Shown here in pieces: positions 20,480 through 31,760 of a stretch of DNA of 64,000 nucleotides. Each line of letters opens with the position of its first letter. Positions within the stretch are counted from its first letter, which is position 1. The translations under genes were made by a program, and so were the position numbers. Origin of the DNA: Eutreptiella sp. 'Long Island Sound 2002' (taxonomy: Eukaryota > Euglenozoa > Euglenophyceae > Eutreptiales > Eutreptiaceae); assembly GCA_964036045.1 (NCBI GenBank), contig OZ038384.1, forward strand, positions 60,113,355 to 60,177,354. Direction: 5' to 3'. Below the pieces are notes generated by a model that did no database searches, was not told the DNA's origin, and was given only the letters and a program-made list of their open reading frames with translations.

Positions 20480-22265
20480 TTCAGCTCACCCTGGGCAGCT
20501 CAAAAATTTTCGAAACGTATTTTTTTGATATTCTGACCACCTAAAATGACCATCCAAGCTATGTAAAGCATGTTTTAGGCCGTATTTGGGTGTTTTGTCC
20601 CCTATTTGGGTATTGGGTGGGGGGGGGGGTCTCCCAAAAGAATGGTACACAACCTGCTTATGCAGTTTTTCACCCTGGGCAGCTCAAAAATCGAAGTCAC
20701 CTCGCAGAGGTTGTTAGATCAAAGCCAGGCAGGCGTATATATGGGGAAAATGCCACATACCCCCCCATTTGGGCCTTTTTGGGCCTATTCGCGTACCCTA
20801 CCCCAAGGGGTTGAATTGTTAGTTTAACCCCTTGTAAAATCATTATTTTGTCCAATAATCGCATCCCCCAATGAGTTTTTGGTCCGGACCCCCCCAGACC
20901 CCCCCACTTTAAACCCACTTTTTTCAGGTTTTGAGGGAGGGGGGGGGGTGGGGGGGGGTCAAAAAATGACCCCCCCTTTTTTTGGGTCGAAAATCATGAA
21001 TCTTTTGGTTTTTTTCGATTTTGAGCCGAAAAAGTGTTTCCGGGTCCCGACTCCATAGGGTTTGTATGGGGCGGAGTGGGACGAGCGCTAATGCAGTTTA
21101 TGCACTTTTTGGCCTTTTTTGGTATGTTGGCGGTTTTGGCGACCTCAGTGACCCTGTGGTACCCACTCTGAGGGATGTGAGTGGGGATGTTGTGACAGTA
21201 TATGCATGCTAGGATACGGAAGGACGTTTTTTGCAGTCTCTAGCCTTGCTTAGGGCTGTCCACAACCCGTGCCAAAGACGCGAAATGGCTGTTTTTGCCA
21301 ATATTCGCCTCGTGAATGGGCCGGGACACAACCTGCTTGTGCAGTTTTTCACCCCGGACAGCTCAAAAGTCGAAGTTTCCGAAACTTGTTTTTTTGATAT
21401 TGTGACCACCTAAAATGACCATCCAAGGTATGTAAAGCATGTTTTAGGCCGTATTTACGTGTTTCTCACCCTATTTGGGTATCAGGTCCGGGGGGGGGGG
21501 GTCCTAGGGGATTGGTACACAACCTGCTTATGCCGTTTTTCACCCCGGACAGCTGAAAAATCGAAGTTTTTCAAACTTGTTTTTTTGATTCCATGACCAC
21601 TTAAAATGACCATCCAAGGTATGTAAAGCATGTCTTAGGCCGTATGTACATGTTTTTCACCCTATTTGGGTATTAGGTCCGGGGGGGGGGGGGTGGGGGG
21701 GGCTCCCAAGGGATTGGTACACAACCTGCTTATGCCATTTTTCAGCCCGGGCAGCTCAAAAATCAAAGTTTTTGAAACTTTTTTTTTTTTGATATTGTGA
21801 CCACCTAAAATGACCATCCAAGCTATGTAAAGCATGTTTTAGGCCGTATTTACGTGTTTCTCACCCTATTTGGGTATCAGGTCCGGGGGGGGGGGGGGTC
21901 TCTTAGGGGATTGGTACACAACCTGCTTATGCAGTTTTTCACCCCGGACAGCTCAAAAATGGAAGTTTTTGAAACTTGTTTTTTTGATATTGTGACCACC
22001 TAAAATGACCACCCAAGGTATGTAAAGCATGTTTTAGGCCGTATGTACATGTTTTTCACCCTATTTGGGTATTAGCTCCGGGGGGGTGGGGGGGGCTCCC
22101 AAAGGATTGGTACACAACCTGCTTATGCAGTTTTTCACCCTGGGCAGCTCAAAAATCGAAGTTTTCGAAACTTGTTTTTTTGATATTTTCACCACTTAAA
22201 ATGACCATCCAAGGTATGTAAAGCATGTTTTAGGCCGTATTTATGCAGTTTTTACCCTATTTAGG
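20480..22265 (-). repeat. Inverted copies: ~540-bp block copy 4 and ~195-bp repeats
   Basis: The same units in reverse orientation: the internal block at about 20695-21244, and tandem units before and after it, each with a G-run in place of the C-run. The array ends with the inverted terminal sequence at 22270-22317. Confidence 0.88.
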
Positions 22266-22329
22266 GTGTGTGTGGCTTGGGGTAGAATCTCTGCGAGGTG
22301 GACTTGCCGAAGGCAATAGAATATAGAGG

Positions 22330-23500
22330 GAATAAATGGAATGGGACCACGGTCTAAATCGACACACAATGGCGGCTGTAGGCCAACCAATTTTTGCCCC
22401 CTTAAGAAGGCCTGGTTGGTGCAACATGGCTCCCCAACGGGCTGATACCTAGTCCCATTGTCACCAACTATTCACCCAACAACAGCCCAAATGTCGCTGG
22501 GAATGTCAAGGGCTGCCGGAAAAAGTGAATTGTTTGCCGAACGCATGAAGGCCACTTTTAGTGGAAACGGTCATTTCAAGGCTTTCAGATGGGTCACAAC
22601 ATCTTACAGCCCTCAGAGTGGGCACCAGGCAGTCACTATGGCCGCCAAAAAACCCCACATAGCAAAAATGGCTGAAAACTGCATAAATTGCATGAGCGCT
22701 CGTCCCACTCAGGCCACACAAACCCTACGGATTCGCGTCATGAGGACACTCTTTCGGCTCAAAATAAATAAAAACCAAAAGGTTCGTGATTTTTGATCAG
22801 AAAAAAGGTAGGTCATTTTTTCGACATTTTTTGACCCCTCCCCCATCACCTCAAAAAAAATGGGTTTCAAGTGGGGTGAGGTCTCGGGGGGTCCAGACCC
22901 AAAACTCATGAGGGGATGCGTTTATTGGACACAATAATGATTTTACAAAGGGTTAAACCAACAATTCCACTGCTTGGGGCAGCATACACCAATAGGCGTA
23001 GGTGGCTTTTTTCTATCTTTGTGGGCCTGCATGGTTTTGATCGAACAACCTCGAGGTTGTTTTCGAAAAATTGCCAGCCAACCCATGCCAAACCTGAAAA
23101 CCGCCCACCCACTGGGCCCCCATTGGGGGACCTATGTTGGAAAGTTGGAGACAGCACCCAGGACCCCTGTCATTGGTTGGGGGGTCCATAAAGAAGAAAA
23201 AATTGGAATGGGACCTGGGTCTGAATTGACGCACAGTAGCGCAGTGGTGGCTACAGGCCAACCCCAGTTTTGACCCCCCCCCCCAAATGGTACCCTGGTA
23301 GGGGGGGGGGGGGTAGAGGGGTCAAAAATGGAAAAATTCACAGGGGGATACTTTTGTCAAAATGCTGATTGTAAGAGGGGTTAGACATCCAATATCATGC
23401 TTTGGGGTATGCCTACGCACCTGATCCCCCCAAAAGGGGGGTTATATGGCGCTTGTGCCTGCACTTGATCTAACAACCTGTCTTCGAGGTGATTTGGGAG
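22330..23500 (+). repeat. Diverged copies of the ~540-bp block and related repeats
   Basis: 22560-23050 follows the internal block (GTGCATAAACTGCATTAGCG-like, then CGTTTATTGGACACAATAAT and GAACAACCTCGAGGTTG) with many differences. 23340-23495 is a shorter third-generation copy (TGATCTAACAACCTGTCTTC). A word near 22345 (AATGGGACCACGGTCTAAAT) recurs at about 23203. No coding function. Confidence 0.65.
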
Positions 23501-24034
23501 AAAATCCGATGCATTTTTGGGACACTTCCGCGCCCATTCTGGGCTAACTTTGGCCAAAACCAGAGGGGACCAGGCCCAAGCTTCTCGTGTAGACATGATC
23601 TACACCACCCGGATGTGTAGATCCAGGGGTGAGTAACGATTGAGCAACCAAGAAAGGGCTTGTGCTGCTTGCCAAAGCAATCTCTTTCATCCCCCACCGA
23701 CCACAATGTGTCTGATGTATGCTGCAACAGCCCAACAATTTGACGGTTTTGGCCGAAATTTGACCACAGAAGGCCTTCCAGTAACTGACACACCGGGGCG
23801 GATATAACATTGACGTGGTCCTTTGGGTTGGTTTGGGGGGTGGGTGGGTAGGGGACTCTTGAGGGTTGTGAGGACAACCTGCGAAATTACGCAATTCCCG
23901 CATGAGTCCTTAGAAAAGGGCAACGTTCCAGGATTGAATTAAACCCATGCAGCTTCTGACCATCAGACAAGAACGGTTGAAAGCTGTGCAAGGGTTGTTT
24001 TTAGAGGTTCCAAGATTGCCTGAGAACAGGTGGC
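23501..24034. other. No supported gene
   Basis: Overlapping minus-strand frames (23470-23923) do not look like proteins. No repeat was recognised. Confidence 0.35.
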
Positions 24035-24928
24035 TCACTGTCGGTTTTGAAGATGGTGTAGATTCGCACTAAAAGTGGTCAAGGGTTGTTGGGGGATGTG
24101 TGGGAGTCCAGTTTGGGGTTCGCAGAATGCAAACTTTTGAAGTTTTGTGACTTGCGCCATCTCCAGGTCTGCATGGATGTGAAACACACCTAATTCCATG
24201 GGACTGTTCATTCTGCCATCCCAGGCCTTGCCACTCCCCAGGGACGAGGCACTGTCCGATGTACTTGCCATGCTCTGTTGGCGGTCAACTGCTGGAAGAA
24301 TACCACCCACCAAGGGGGGGCCTGCGCAAAATGGAGCTGGACGAACCCCAGGGCTTGCGTTTTGCATCTTATGGGTGCTGCCTCCTCCTGTGGCGCACAC
24401 AAGCACAGATGGCTCAGACATGGGGCAAACGACTCCCCATGGAAGAGTTGATGTAGCACTTGGAAGCACGCGTTTGTTTGCTAGCTGCTGAAATTCCAGA
24501 GACCTTGTGTGGTGTTGCTGTTTGTGGCGCAGTTCATGTTTTTTAGAGGGGGGGGGGGTGGTTAGACCACCAGTTGGTACGTGGGTTTTCTGCGATGACG
24601 TCAAGCCACTCTTGTTCAGAATTCGGTTCCTTTCATGATGAGGCACTTGCTGTTGTACCGTACGTGTCTCCTCACAACCTTGGACTATTGGCCCTGCTGA
24701 AACAAAGAGCCCCTGCTTTGCAGAAATCATATCCCAGCAAATGCTGCGGGTCACAAGAGCAGCAGACATCCTAAAATACTGTGTCAGCCAAAGCCCCAAC
24801 AGTAAGATTGCCCATATTTCCGTAATCTCAAACATAGAAATACGGGTTATCTGGTTTGGCCATAAGATCGCTAGAGAGAAAGAGAAAGATGCAGGGAGGC
24901 AGCTGATTACATGGAGCGTGCGCGTCAT
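24035..24928 (-). CDS. Hypothetical protein, 297 codons
   Basis: ATG at 24928-24926 to TGA 24035-24037. This is long for open DNA of this composition. Near the N-terminus are two hydrophobic stretches (LPASFSFSLAILW and IWAILLLGLWL), possibly a signal anchor or membrane hairpin. A Ser/Pro/His-rich middle follows (LTTPPPSKKHELRHKQQHH), then a Ser-rich segment (STSDSASSLGSG). No family is recognised. It could be an exon of a larger gene or chance. Confidence 0.35.
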   Translation of the reverse strand: MTRTLHVISCLPASFSFSLAILWPNQITRISMFEITEIWAILLLGLWLTQYFRMSAALVTRSICWDMISAKQGLFVSAGPIVQGCEETRTVQQQVPHHERNRILNKSGLTSSQKTHVPTGGLTTPPPSKKHELRHKQQHHTRSLEFQQLANKRVLPSATSTLPWGVVCPMSEPSVLVCATGGGSTHKMQNASPGVRPAPFCAGPPLVGGILPAVDRQQSMASTSDSASSLGSGKAWDGRMNSPMELGVFHIHADLEMAQVTKLQKFAFCEPQTGLPHIPQQPLTTFSANLHHLQNRQ

Positions 24929-24989
24929 GGTGCTTGCTGCTCCCCCCACACCATGCCGTGGTGCTCTGTTTAAGGGGGGGGGGGGCTAA

Positions 24990-25402
24990 CGAGGGCCGCT
25001 TCAACCGCCCAAGCACAACTTTGCCACCAGCCCCTTCCTCAAAACCGACACACCTTTCGACGGGATTTTAGAGGCCGCATCAATATTCCTCGTTTGGAAA
25101 TTCACAAATCCAGAGGAAGAGAACACAGCGCAAACCTCTTCGGGCCATGCAGCCTACGGATAACGATACGAGACCCTTAACAGGGAGCCCAAACCCCGCG
25201 AAAACCAACCATCACCCCACGGTCCCGAGTAAAAAGATGGATCTTGCGCACATGCGAGTACATCTCATGACACATGCTTGCTAGCTTGAACACCCGGGCG
25301 TCGGTCAACATTGCTCTCCACTAGGTCCCTAAGTGCCGTCGCTTAGTTGATAATTGTTGTCGACACCCAATGGTGATTGTCAACTCTCAATCATCGTGGC
25401 CC
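24990..25402. other. No supported gene
   Basis: Short open frames only, after a poly-G run at about 24976-24985. Confidence 0.4.
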
Positions 25403-25907
25403 TTAGCATACTTCCATCTCCTTTAGCACTCGCACGACCGCATCGGCATAATCCGTAGTCCGATCTTGCTTTGGGCACTCCCCGTTTCGCGACGCCCGCT
25501 GCTGGTTCAATATGAAGCTCACTGGGGTGTAGTACGCAATTCCTTGTAGTTGCAGCGCCTTCCGTCGTTGGACGACGACACGGGCGTCTTGTTCAGGTAT
25601 TAGAGCGTGTATGTACCCCGCCTCGTGTAGCCGTTGGAGAGCCCGACATAATAGCTCTTCCAACGCTTGGATCGTCGCGTGCGGAGCATGGACTTTCGGG
25701 GATTGGCTTGACTCACCCTGAAACCGATGCACGTGGACACAGATCCACGGCGCGAAACAAAGAAAATCACCGCGTACTCGTGTGGAAGTGGAAACGCCTG
25801 CCCGAGAAGCCCGTCACGTGACTTGCCCAAATTAGTGCTTGTGATTTGCAAAAAACGATCTACACATCCGTAGCGCAGGCACATGAACCCTTTCGTATTC
25901 AAAACGA
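25403..25907 (-). CDS. Unidentified gene fragment in two frames
   Basis: One minus-strand frame, opening beyond 25907, encodes KFRCTFNHGKFDVWPNE and HEYAVIFFVSRRGSVSTCIG. A second frame from about 25732 to TAA 25403 encodes a helical stretch (ALEELLCRALQRLHEAGYIH, then QLQGIAYYTPVSFILNQQ). At the switch the sequence is CAGGGTGAGTC, which includes a good 5' splice site, so an intron is as likely as a frameshift. The conserved-looking start overlaps the 3' end of the ATE1 frame. No family is recognised. Confidence 0.4.
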
Positions 25908-26345
25908 CTAAATCATTGGGTCGCTTCTCTCTTTCGTTGGGCCACACGTCGAATTTCCCATGGTTGAATGTACAACGAAATTTGCACTCAAGCACCGGTG
26001 CACATGGAGATAAACCTTTGCGTGGGAACTCTTGTCATTCCCCTTCACCCCGTCCAAGAATCGTTGCATATTTCGTAGAACTCGAGCTTGAGATTTCGAG
26101 GGTTCAAATTGAAGAGCATCAACCCGGAATTGATACGGCACGCAGCACACTCGATCATGCAAGGGCAAATAACATTGTCGACCGGCACGGAACCAACCAC
26201 GATCCAACAAGTATTCACAACTATAACAGTCCACTCCATCCGGCCAATATGTGGGAAGGATGTGCACCATTCCCGACAAACTTTTGCAGTATGGACATGG
26301 TGATGGGCCACATATCCCAGAAACACAAACTTGGTAGCGTTCCAT
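25908..26345 (-). CDS. ATE1: Arginyl-tRNA-protein transferase N-terminal domain (fragment)
   Basis: ATE1 transfers arginine from Arg-tRNA to N-terminal Asp, Glu or oxidised Cys, marking proteins for the N-degron pathway. The frame from ATG 26345 has the N-terminal domain: a CPYC pair (equivalent to the CGYC of the family), then EYLLDRGWFRAGRQCYLP, then VCCVPYQFRVDALQFEPSKS and RVLRNMQRFLDG, all hallmark positions in order. Beyond FLDGVKG the match stops, and the frame closes at TAG 25908. The C-terminal acyltransferase domain is not found in the next 900 bp on this strand. The copy is therefore a single exon of a gene with distant exons, a truncated gene or a captured fragment. An in-frame TAA directly precedes the ATG. 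Confidence 0.75.
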   Translation of the reverse strand: MERYQVCVSGICGPSPCPYCKSLSGMVHILPTYWPDGVDCYSCEYLLDRGWFRAGRQCYLPLHDRVCCVPYQFRVDALQFEPSKSQARVLRNMQRFLDGVKGNDKSSHAKVYLHVHRCLSANFVVHSTMGNSTCGPTKERSDPMI

Positions 26346-26449
26346 TTAGGAAATGGTCGTCATGTAATGGTGACAAAGAAAATTTCCCACAAATTCCGAA
26401 GAAAAAGATACTGCAATGCATTGATGTTGTATACGATCTCCACGCACAC

Positions 26450-26799
26450 TAACTTTAGCGATGATGAGGCCAGAACACAACGTGGCCAAACGCACATGGC
26501 ACAAGCAGCTGGGATACACATGACGTGCACATTCAGCACATATGTCTTACAAGAGCACGATCACCACCGCAAAACTGCTTGCATGTACATGAAGCTAGTT
26601 ACAAAACGTGAGAAATCGGGCTCGACTTGTGTTCACAGCTTGGCACGCACAAACATTTGTATTCATAGACATGTGAACATAACATTGGACACCGACCATC
26701 GAACCACGTTCTCACATGTGTGACCAAGATGGATGCATCAATAGCGAGTGCAGTTCTGCATGCGAGAGGCGGAAACCCTGACCTTGGAGACACTACACA
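26450..26799. other. No supported gene
   Basis: AT-rich sequence with only unconvincing frames. Confidence 0.35.
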
Positions 26800-27530
26800 G
26801 TATTTGTGCCTATGCCATAGAAATCTGCATTGTAACCTGTGGCATAAGCTCTATGCGTCATGCCACAGGATACAACGCAGATATCTGTGGCAATAGGCAC
26901 AAATTAGCATGCAGGCACAAGGATATCCGTAGATATCCGTGGTGTATGCCATCTGTGCACATGATATCAGCACGCCACCTTGCGCACTCCCAATGCACCC
27001 CCTTGCATAGGAGACACATGCAGAACACATTTGTGAACACCACTTGGTGGGGAACAAATCCGAGACGACTTTTCTCTCACGGAGCTTCAAGTAAGCTCTC
27101 TACAAACATGGAACATGTAAGCACATATGGATGGTCTATTTGCAACCTTGGGAGGAAACCTCAGCTTGGCACAAGACATATGGGACAACATGGCAAACAT
27201 GTGACAGGTCTTTGGAACCACATGCATTCTTTGTGATGTGATAATCACAACGGTAACATTGCATTTCCTTTTTCACCTTTTTTTCGGATTGCTTGTCAAA
27301 TGCAGCCATACACAAGCTTTGGACACCCTTCTTGCAACCACACACACTACTAGATTTCGGAAAGTTGACACAGGGTATTGCAGCGGATATGCAGCGGTGA
27401 TATCCTGCGGCATATATGTATGCATGCCACAGGACATCACCACTGCCATATCCACTGCGATATCTTGTGGCCTATACCATGGATATTTGTAGATATCCTT
27501 GTGCCTATGCCATGGATATAAGAGGGACAA
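26800..27530. repeat. GGATATC-rich inverted repeat family
   Basis: CACAAGGATATCCGTAGATA at about 26917 and its relatives near 27478-27510 (TATTTGTAGATATCCTTGTG) are in opposite orientations. TGCCACAGGA and CCTGTGGCAT words recur in both halves. The two arms (about 26800-26960 and 27360-27525) flank about 400 bp, like a degraded inverted-repeat element. Confidence 0.5.
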
Positions 27531-27955
27531 CAACGTACTTTGTGGGTTATTCGCACCTTCTCTGTGTGCTTGGCCTGTGGTGTTTGGTCACTGTTTCTAG
27601 CACGGGGGGCACGCGGTGACAAGAAAAAGCGACACAAGAATTCTTTTTGCAAGGGGCAGTGCCAATAGGATGCAGAAACCATCAAACCACAATCTCTTGG
27701 GCACCGTGAACGGACTTACATGAGTTCACCTGTTGGATTGCCTACAAATTAACCAAAGGTCACTGGCAGGCTCAGGAAGAAACCATGGAGTACTGAGTGT
27801 TCACCGTGGGATAGAGGGTATAAGGCAGGACGGTTCCCCAAAAATACACGTCGTAAAATCAGAAGCATTTTTTTCAAGCGCCCTGTGTGCTGTTGGAGCT
27901 CGACAACACATTGATTAATTAGGCAGCACACAAAGCACAACGCGAAAGTCCTCTT

Positions 27956-28017
27956 CACATGGCCATCTAATTAAGTAGTTATACATCACATGGCCATCTA
28001 ATTAAGTAGTTATACAT
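27956..28017. repeat. 31-bp perfect tandem duplication
   Basis: CACATGGCCATCTAATTAAG-starting unit at 27956-27986 is repeated exactly at 27987-28017. Confidence 0.95.
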
Positions 28018-29148
28018 CCGAAACCAAAGCATGTCGCCGTGCCGGGCCTACAGGGGTAGCCATCCATTCAACATGTGACAAATGACAAGTAAATGGCAGC
28101 AAAAGCACAACAATAGGGGCTGTAGGAGGGCATCCGATTAAGAACAATGCAAAACGAGGAATCCCTACCCCACACCACGGTTACCATCCTCACAACAATC
28201 GGGTCATACCACTGTTAGGTGGGAGTGCGTGGAAGGTCCTGGTTCAAACTCCTCACTTGGGTTACAATGAGTCTGGGAGCCAGTATTCCGGTGGGTCACA
28301 AGTGAAAATTGCCCCGGGAGGCATGCGACCATCTTGTCGCGATCTGCATAATTGGTGGCAATGGAAGGGTGAAATCAGTGGTTTTGTCGTTAATGCGGGG
28401 GCGTATCATGGATCTGTGATACAGTTAGAGCTTATACAACACAGTTTGGGCGCCGAAAGGAGGTCGAATGTACATTTTTAGTACTCTGCTGTCGGTGCGC
28501 TCGGACAACTTTGTTCGTAGCTGGCCATGTAACACCGTGCATTTGGACTGGTTTTTGGGCTGTAGTCTGCCTCCACTCACCTTCATTTGTCGCATGGACA
28601 CTTCCTCCATAGCTGGCCGCATGTCTTCAATTGAGCGCGAATTCGCTTTGCTGCTGACATTGTTGAACCTCCTCGACACCAACGCTTTCCGGAATAGCCA
28701 GAATTCAAATAGGGCGCCGCGGCACCACGGGCCGTATGCACTGTGTCTAAGTGTAATTTCATCAAGATCCGGTGGTTTTAGAAGCAGTTCAAAAGCTAAT
28801 GCAATTTTCCCTATTGAGACTAGTACCGCCTGCGGTGCTGTCTTGGTAAGGGGATTTTGGGCCGAATTTTCAACAGAAATCGAGAACGGACAAGGTATCC
28901 ATGAATTTTTCCGTGAATCTAGTCAGTGGATGTATAGCTTTCACTCGGATTTAAGGATCTTTTCGCAGTGTGTTATTTTACTTAGCTAACATGAAAGGCT
29001 AACCCCCCCCCCCCCGCACCCCCTTACGTGTTACTCGTCCCTATTACCCGTTGGCACCTAGCCCCATCTTCCCTACCCCCGCCTCCCCCCTGAAATATGT
29101 TCCCGGGTAACAACATTTAACCCACCCATGCATTACTGTTGCAACATA
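28018..29148. other. No confidently supported gene
   Basis: A plus-strand frame at 28468-28989 and a minus-strand frame at 28425-28682 (EDMRPAMEEVSMRQMKVSGG) overlap. The minus one looks more protein-like, but no family or splice structure is clear. Confidence 0.3.
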
Positions 29149-29573
29149 CTACAAAAAAAATGCATGAAGCATCACCGCCATGCTAACAGTCGTGATAGAA
29201 CATGGGCGTGGTGCCATTGCACGGGGGTCCGAGGTGCACAACTTTTGGAAAATGGGAATTGACTCAGGGTTCAATGGTGAAGCACACGCTTTTTTCTTTG
29301 CTGCAATTACAGCGGCACTGACAACCGCACAAAGTAGTGTTGTCACTGCAGCATTTTTGGTGGGTGGGCTGGGACGGGGAGCAGCAGACTTCCTCTCCGC
29401 TTTTTGAAACAAATGGTGCAGCACACTGATGATGCGCTCAACCACAGGCATCTTGTGCCATGCGGCTTGTACCTTCTCAAAACATTGAATGCTTGTTCGT
29501 AGTGACATGCGCTTTGGGCTGGGGGCATAGCATTGTACCTTTCCATAGATGCTTTCCCTACATCACCAAACAT
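29149..29573 (-). CDS. Unidentified gene fragment, possible membrane segment
   Basis: The minus-strand frame 29508-29149 encodes FEKVQAAWHKMPVVERIISV, then a Lys/Pro-rich stretch, a hydrophobic segment (TTLLCAVVSAAVIAA) and ends HAFFL at TAG. The frame just upstream (MFGDVGKASMERYNAMPPAQ) is also protein-like and offset by one frame. A frameshift near 29480 would join them. No family is recognised. Confidence 0.35.
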
Positions 29574-29599
29574 GTCCAGTTGTATTTCGTGAGACAGAA

Positions 29600-29830
29600 C
29601 TGAGTTTCAATTCGTTGTTTCTTGCCTAAGAGTCAAAGGTGGAACCATTTCACAGGAAACTGCTTGCGTTTTTGGCACATGTGTGGCTCCGGATCCCAAG
29701 AGTGTTAACATGGCACACACTGAGTGCACAAAAGAGCTGTGCAACCTTTGATTCGGCAGTCCAAATAAGTTTTGAATTGTTATTTCTTCTTTGCGGGTCA
29801 AAGGCGGAACCATTAGAAGCCCAAATTTTG
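29600..29830. repeat. Diverged direct repeat, ~168-bp spacing
   Basis: The block TTGTTTCTTGCCTAAGAGTC-AAAGGTGGAACCATT near 29610 recurs near 29775 as TTATTTCTTCTTTGCGGGTC-AAAGGCGGAACCATT. Confidence 0.7.
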
Positions 29831-30135
29831 GCACCTTTGTCGGCCCAAATTCCAATGTATTGAACTACGGACAAACTTTGTGGTCAGTATGGTCCCACAG
29901 CAGCCATGCTACGAAGCTCCCACAAAGGTTTGGTTACCGCTGCAAACCCATTACTGCGTCTAAAGAGCAAAGGCGATGATTGCGGATTCTTTCAATGAAA
30001 TGCGACACCAAATGCAGAAATAGGGGAACGGTAATCGCGATGGGGCACTAATCTCTAGGGTCAGTGAGTTTCATCTTTCTGAGTAATAGTTGATTGAAAT
30101 TGTGTTGGGCAAATCCTTCGTTGGGCAAATCCTAG

Positions 30136-30519
30136 TTGAAATTGCGTTGTCGCGGCGCATCGCGTTACTGCAGTAACACGGGCCTGCCTCCGCCCCCCAC
30201 CTCCGTTGCCGTTACTCTGTTACTCATCACCGAGAGTGCGACCTCGGCCCAACCTTCATTCTACCTGAGTAATGTAATGCGCCGTGAAACGTTCTTTTAT
30301 GGATGCTTTGTCCGCACAGATAGGATATTAAAAACGATGGTGTTGGCTTTGTGGCAAGCAAACTTCGTCCACCCTTTGAGAGGTGCCATGGTCGCGGTGG
30401 CACGGCACAGTGATGGTTTTGATGTGCCTATGCTGATCTATGATGACGCTGCACAATTTCTAACCTTGGGGAGACCCCTTTTTGCTCTCTCTCTATTTGT
30501 TGCTCTTTTTGGAAAATAA
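30136..30519 (+). CDS. Hypothetical frame, 127 codons
   Basis: The plus-strand frame includes RRETFFYGCFVRTDRILKTM and PLRGAMVAVARHSDGFDVPM, which look protein-like, but the start codon is not clear (no early ATG) and the last 25 residues are hydrophobic. Unrecognised; possibly an exon. Confidence 0.3.
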   Translation: MKLRCRGASRYCSNTGLPPPPTSVAVTLLLITESATSAQPSFYLSNVMRRETFFYGCFVRTDRILKTMVLALWQANFVHPLRGAMVAVARHSDGFDVPMLIYDDAAQFLTLGRPLFALSLFVALFGK

Positions 30520-31431
30520 AAACACAAACTACCTCCCTAACACAAGACCCACATCCCAAAGCACCAACACTAGGAGGGTGGTGGTTGCTTTCCTTCTCAC
30601 ACACACACACAAAAGTACAATAACTACAAGTAAATACTATGCAAAAAGCCGGTTCCCTAGTCTAAAACAAGGAAACACAAAGAGAGAAATGGAGCGTGGC
30701 GGAATGGAGCGTGAGAGCACATGAACATGCATGTGTGTATGGAGTGTGTGGGCGCACCTCCTACACTACATGTTGGTGTGAACGCCATGCATGTGACCTC
30801 AACACTTCATTCCTTTATCTACCTACAATTATGCATGAACGAATACGTGCATGACATGAATCATAATGAGAAAAGCATTGAAACCCGAGAGACATTGGAA
30901 CCCATTATTGAAGATTCATTGTTCGTTCATACATATATGCAATCATGCTTTATCTTTACCTACATGCATGCATTCCTACTTCCTACACATATATCACAGT
31001 CATGCCATGTCATGCTTTGGCTATGAGTGCCTACCTTCATACCTTGCCAAACCTTCATACCTTGACAAAAATTCAGTGAAGCGCGAAATACCAAATTCAT
31101 CCAATGCATGTGTTCAAACATGCAAGACAAGTACCAATGGTATGAACATGACCATCTTGACATTGCAATAGTGCTGAATTTTGGGAATCGAAAAATGCGG
31201 TATCGCCGGGCATCCTCTTGATTGAAAAAAGGAGGATTTGAATAGAAAATGTAAACTTCTTCGAAAATTTGTAATTTTGGAGATCGCTAAGCGACCAAAC
31301 CTCAAAATTACGACATCGCGATTAATATCGCCCGCGATCGAGATCTATCTTCATCGGAAGCTCAATCTCGCATACAATTCAGCAGTATACTTACCATACC
31401 TTGTACAAAAAGACAAATTACGGACCACCGC
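30520..31431. other. No supported gene
   Basis: AT-rich sequence with an ACACAC microsatellite near 30598 and frequent ATGCATG words between 30720 and 31110. Confidence 0.4.
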
Positions 31432-31760
31432 ATGTCCGGTACAAATGCCCAAGCCACTGCTGCCGAAGCCTTAAGGCTGGAGGTAGACATTGGAACGCTC
31501 TTGTAGTTGCGAACGCACACCCGCAAACAGCGACGGGCAGACCACATGGTGGCTGCTGCATACCAACGTCGTACGAAACGGTAAGTCGATGTAAGGCGCA
31601 CACTTAAAGCCCAAAAACAAGCTGAACAGGTGGCTGAGCGGATGGCTGGTTGGGATGCACTAACATCACGCACTCCCGGAAGCCGAGCCCAAAGGGGGGA
31701 GCAGGAAGGGGAGCGGGAGGTGCAACCCACCCAGCCGCGGCTAGCCGCGGCTAGCAACAC
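31432..31760 (+). CDS. Unidentified Arg/Lys/Gln-rich frame with in-frame TAG and TAA
   Basis: From ATG 31432 the frame gives MSGTNAQATAAEALRLEV, TAG (31504-31506), HTRKQRRADHMVAAAYQRR, TAA (31582-31584), then RRTLKAQKQAEQVAERMAGW. The helical Arg/Gln-rich character runs through both stops. However, AACG|GTAAGT at 31581 is a consensus donor, and CTCTTGTAG at 31506 and CTGAACAG at 31629 could be acceptors. Spliced exons are thus an alternative, though they do not keep the downstream frame. No family is recognised. Confidence 0.35.

Larger units (their letters stand above)
15355..22317. mobile_element. Large foldback-like repeat element with inverted ends
   Basis: The left end (ATTGCCTTCGGCAAGTCC) and right end (its reverse complement, ending at 22317) match for about 60 bp. 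Inside, about 195-bp repeats and a ~540-bp block run forward up to about 20476 and in reverse orientation from about 20480, so the whole has dyad symmetry. The terminal word contains its own hairpin, TTGCC-TTC-GGCAA. Extra copies of the left end at 17115 and 17841 indicate nested or duplicated units. No transposase is seen. A nonautonomous DNA transposon of foldback type is a reasonable inference; a satellite locus with an inversion or an assembly artefact is the alternative. No clear target duplication was found. Confidence 0.6.

Noticed and set aside
19801-21212. Repeated 60-codon frame beginning MSRKSVSGSRLHR in opposite orientations
   Set aside because: It is the translation of the ~540-bp repeat block, with stops and shifts in other copies; no sign of selection.
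15600-22265. CRISPR-like array
   Set aside because: Units are ~195 bp, tandem, variable in length and inverted in the second half; the setting is eukaryotic.
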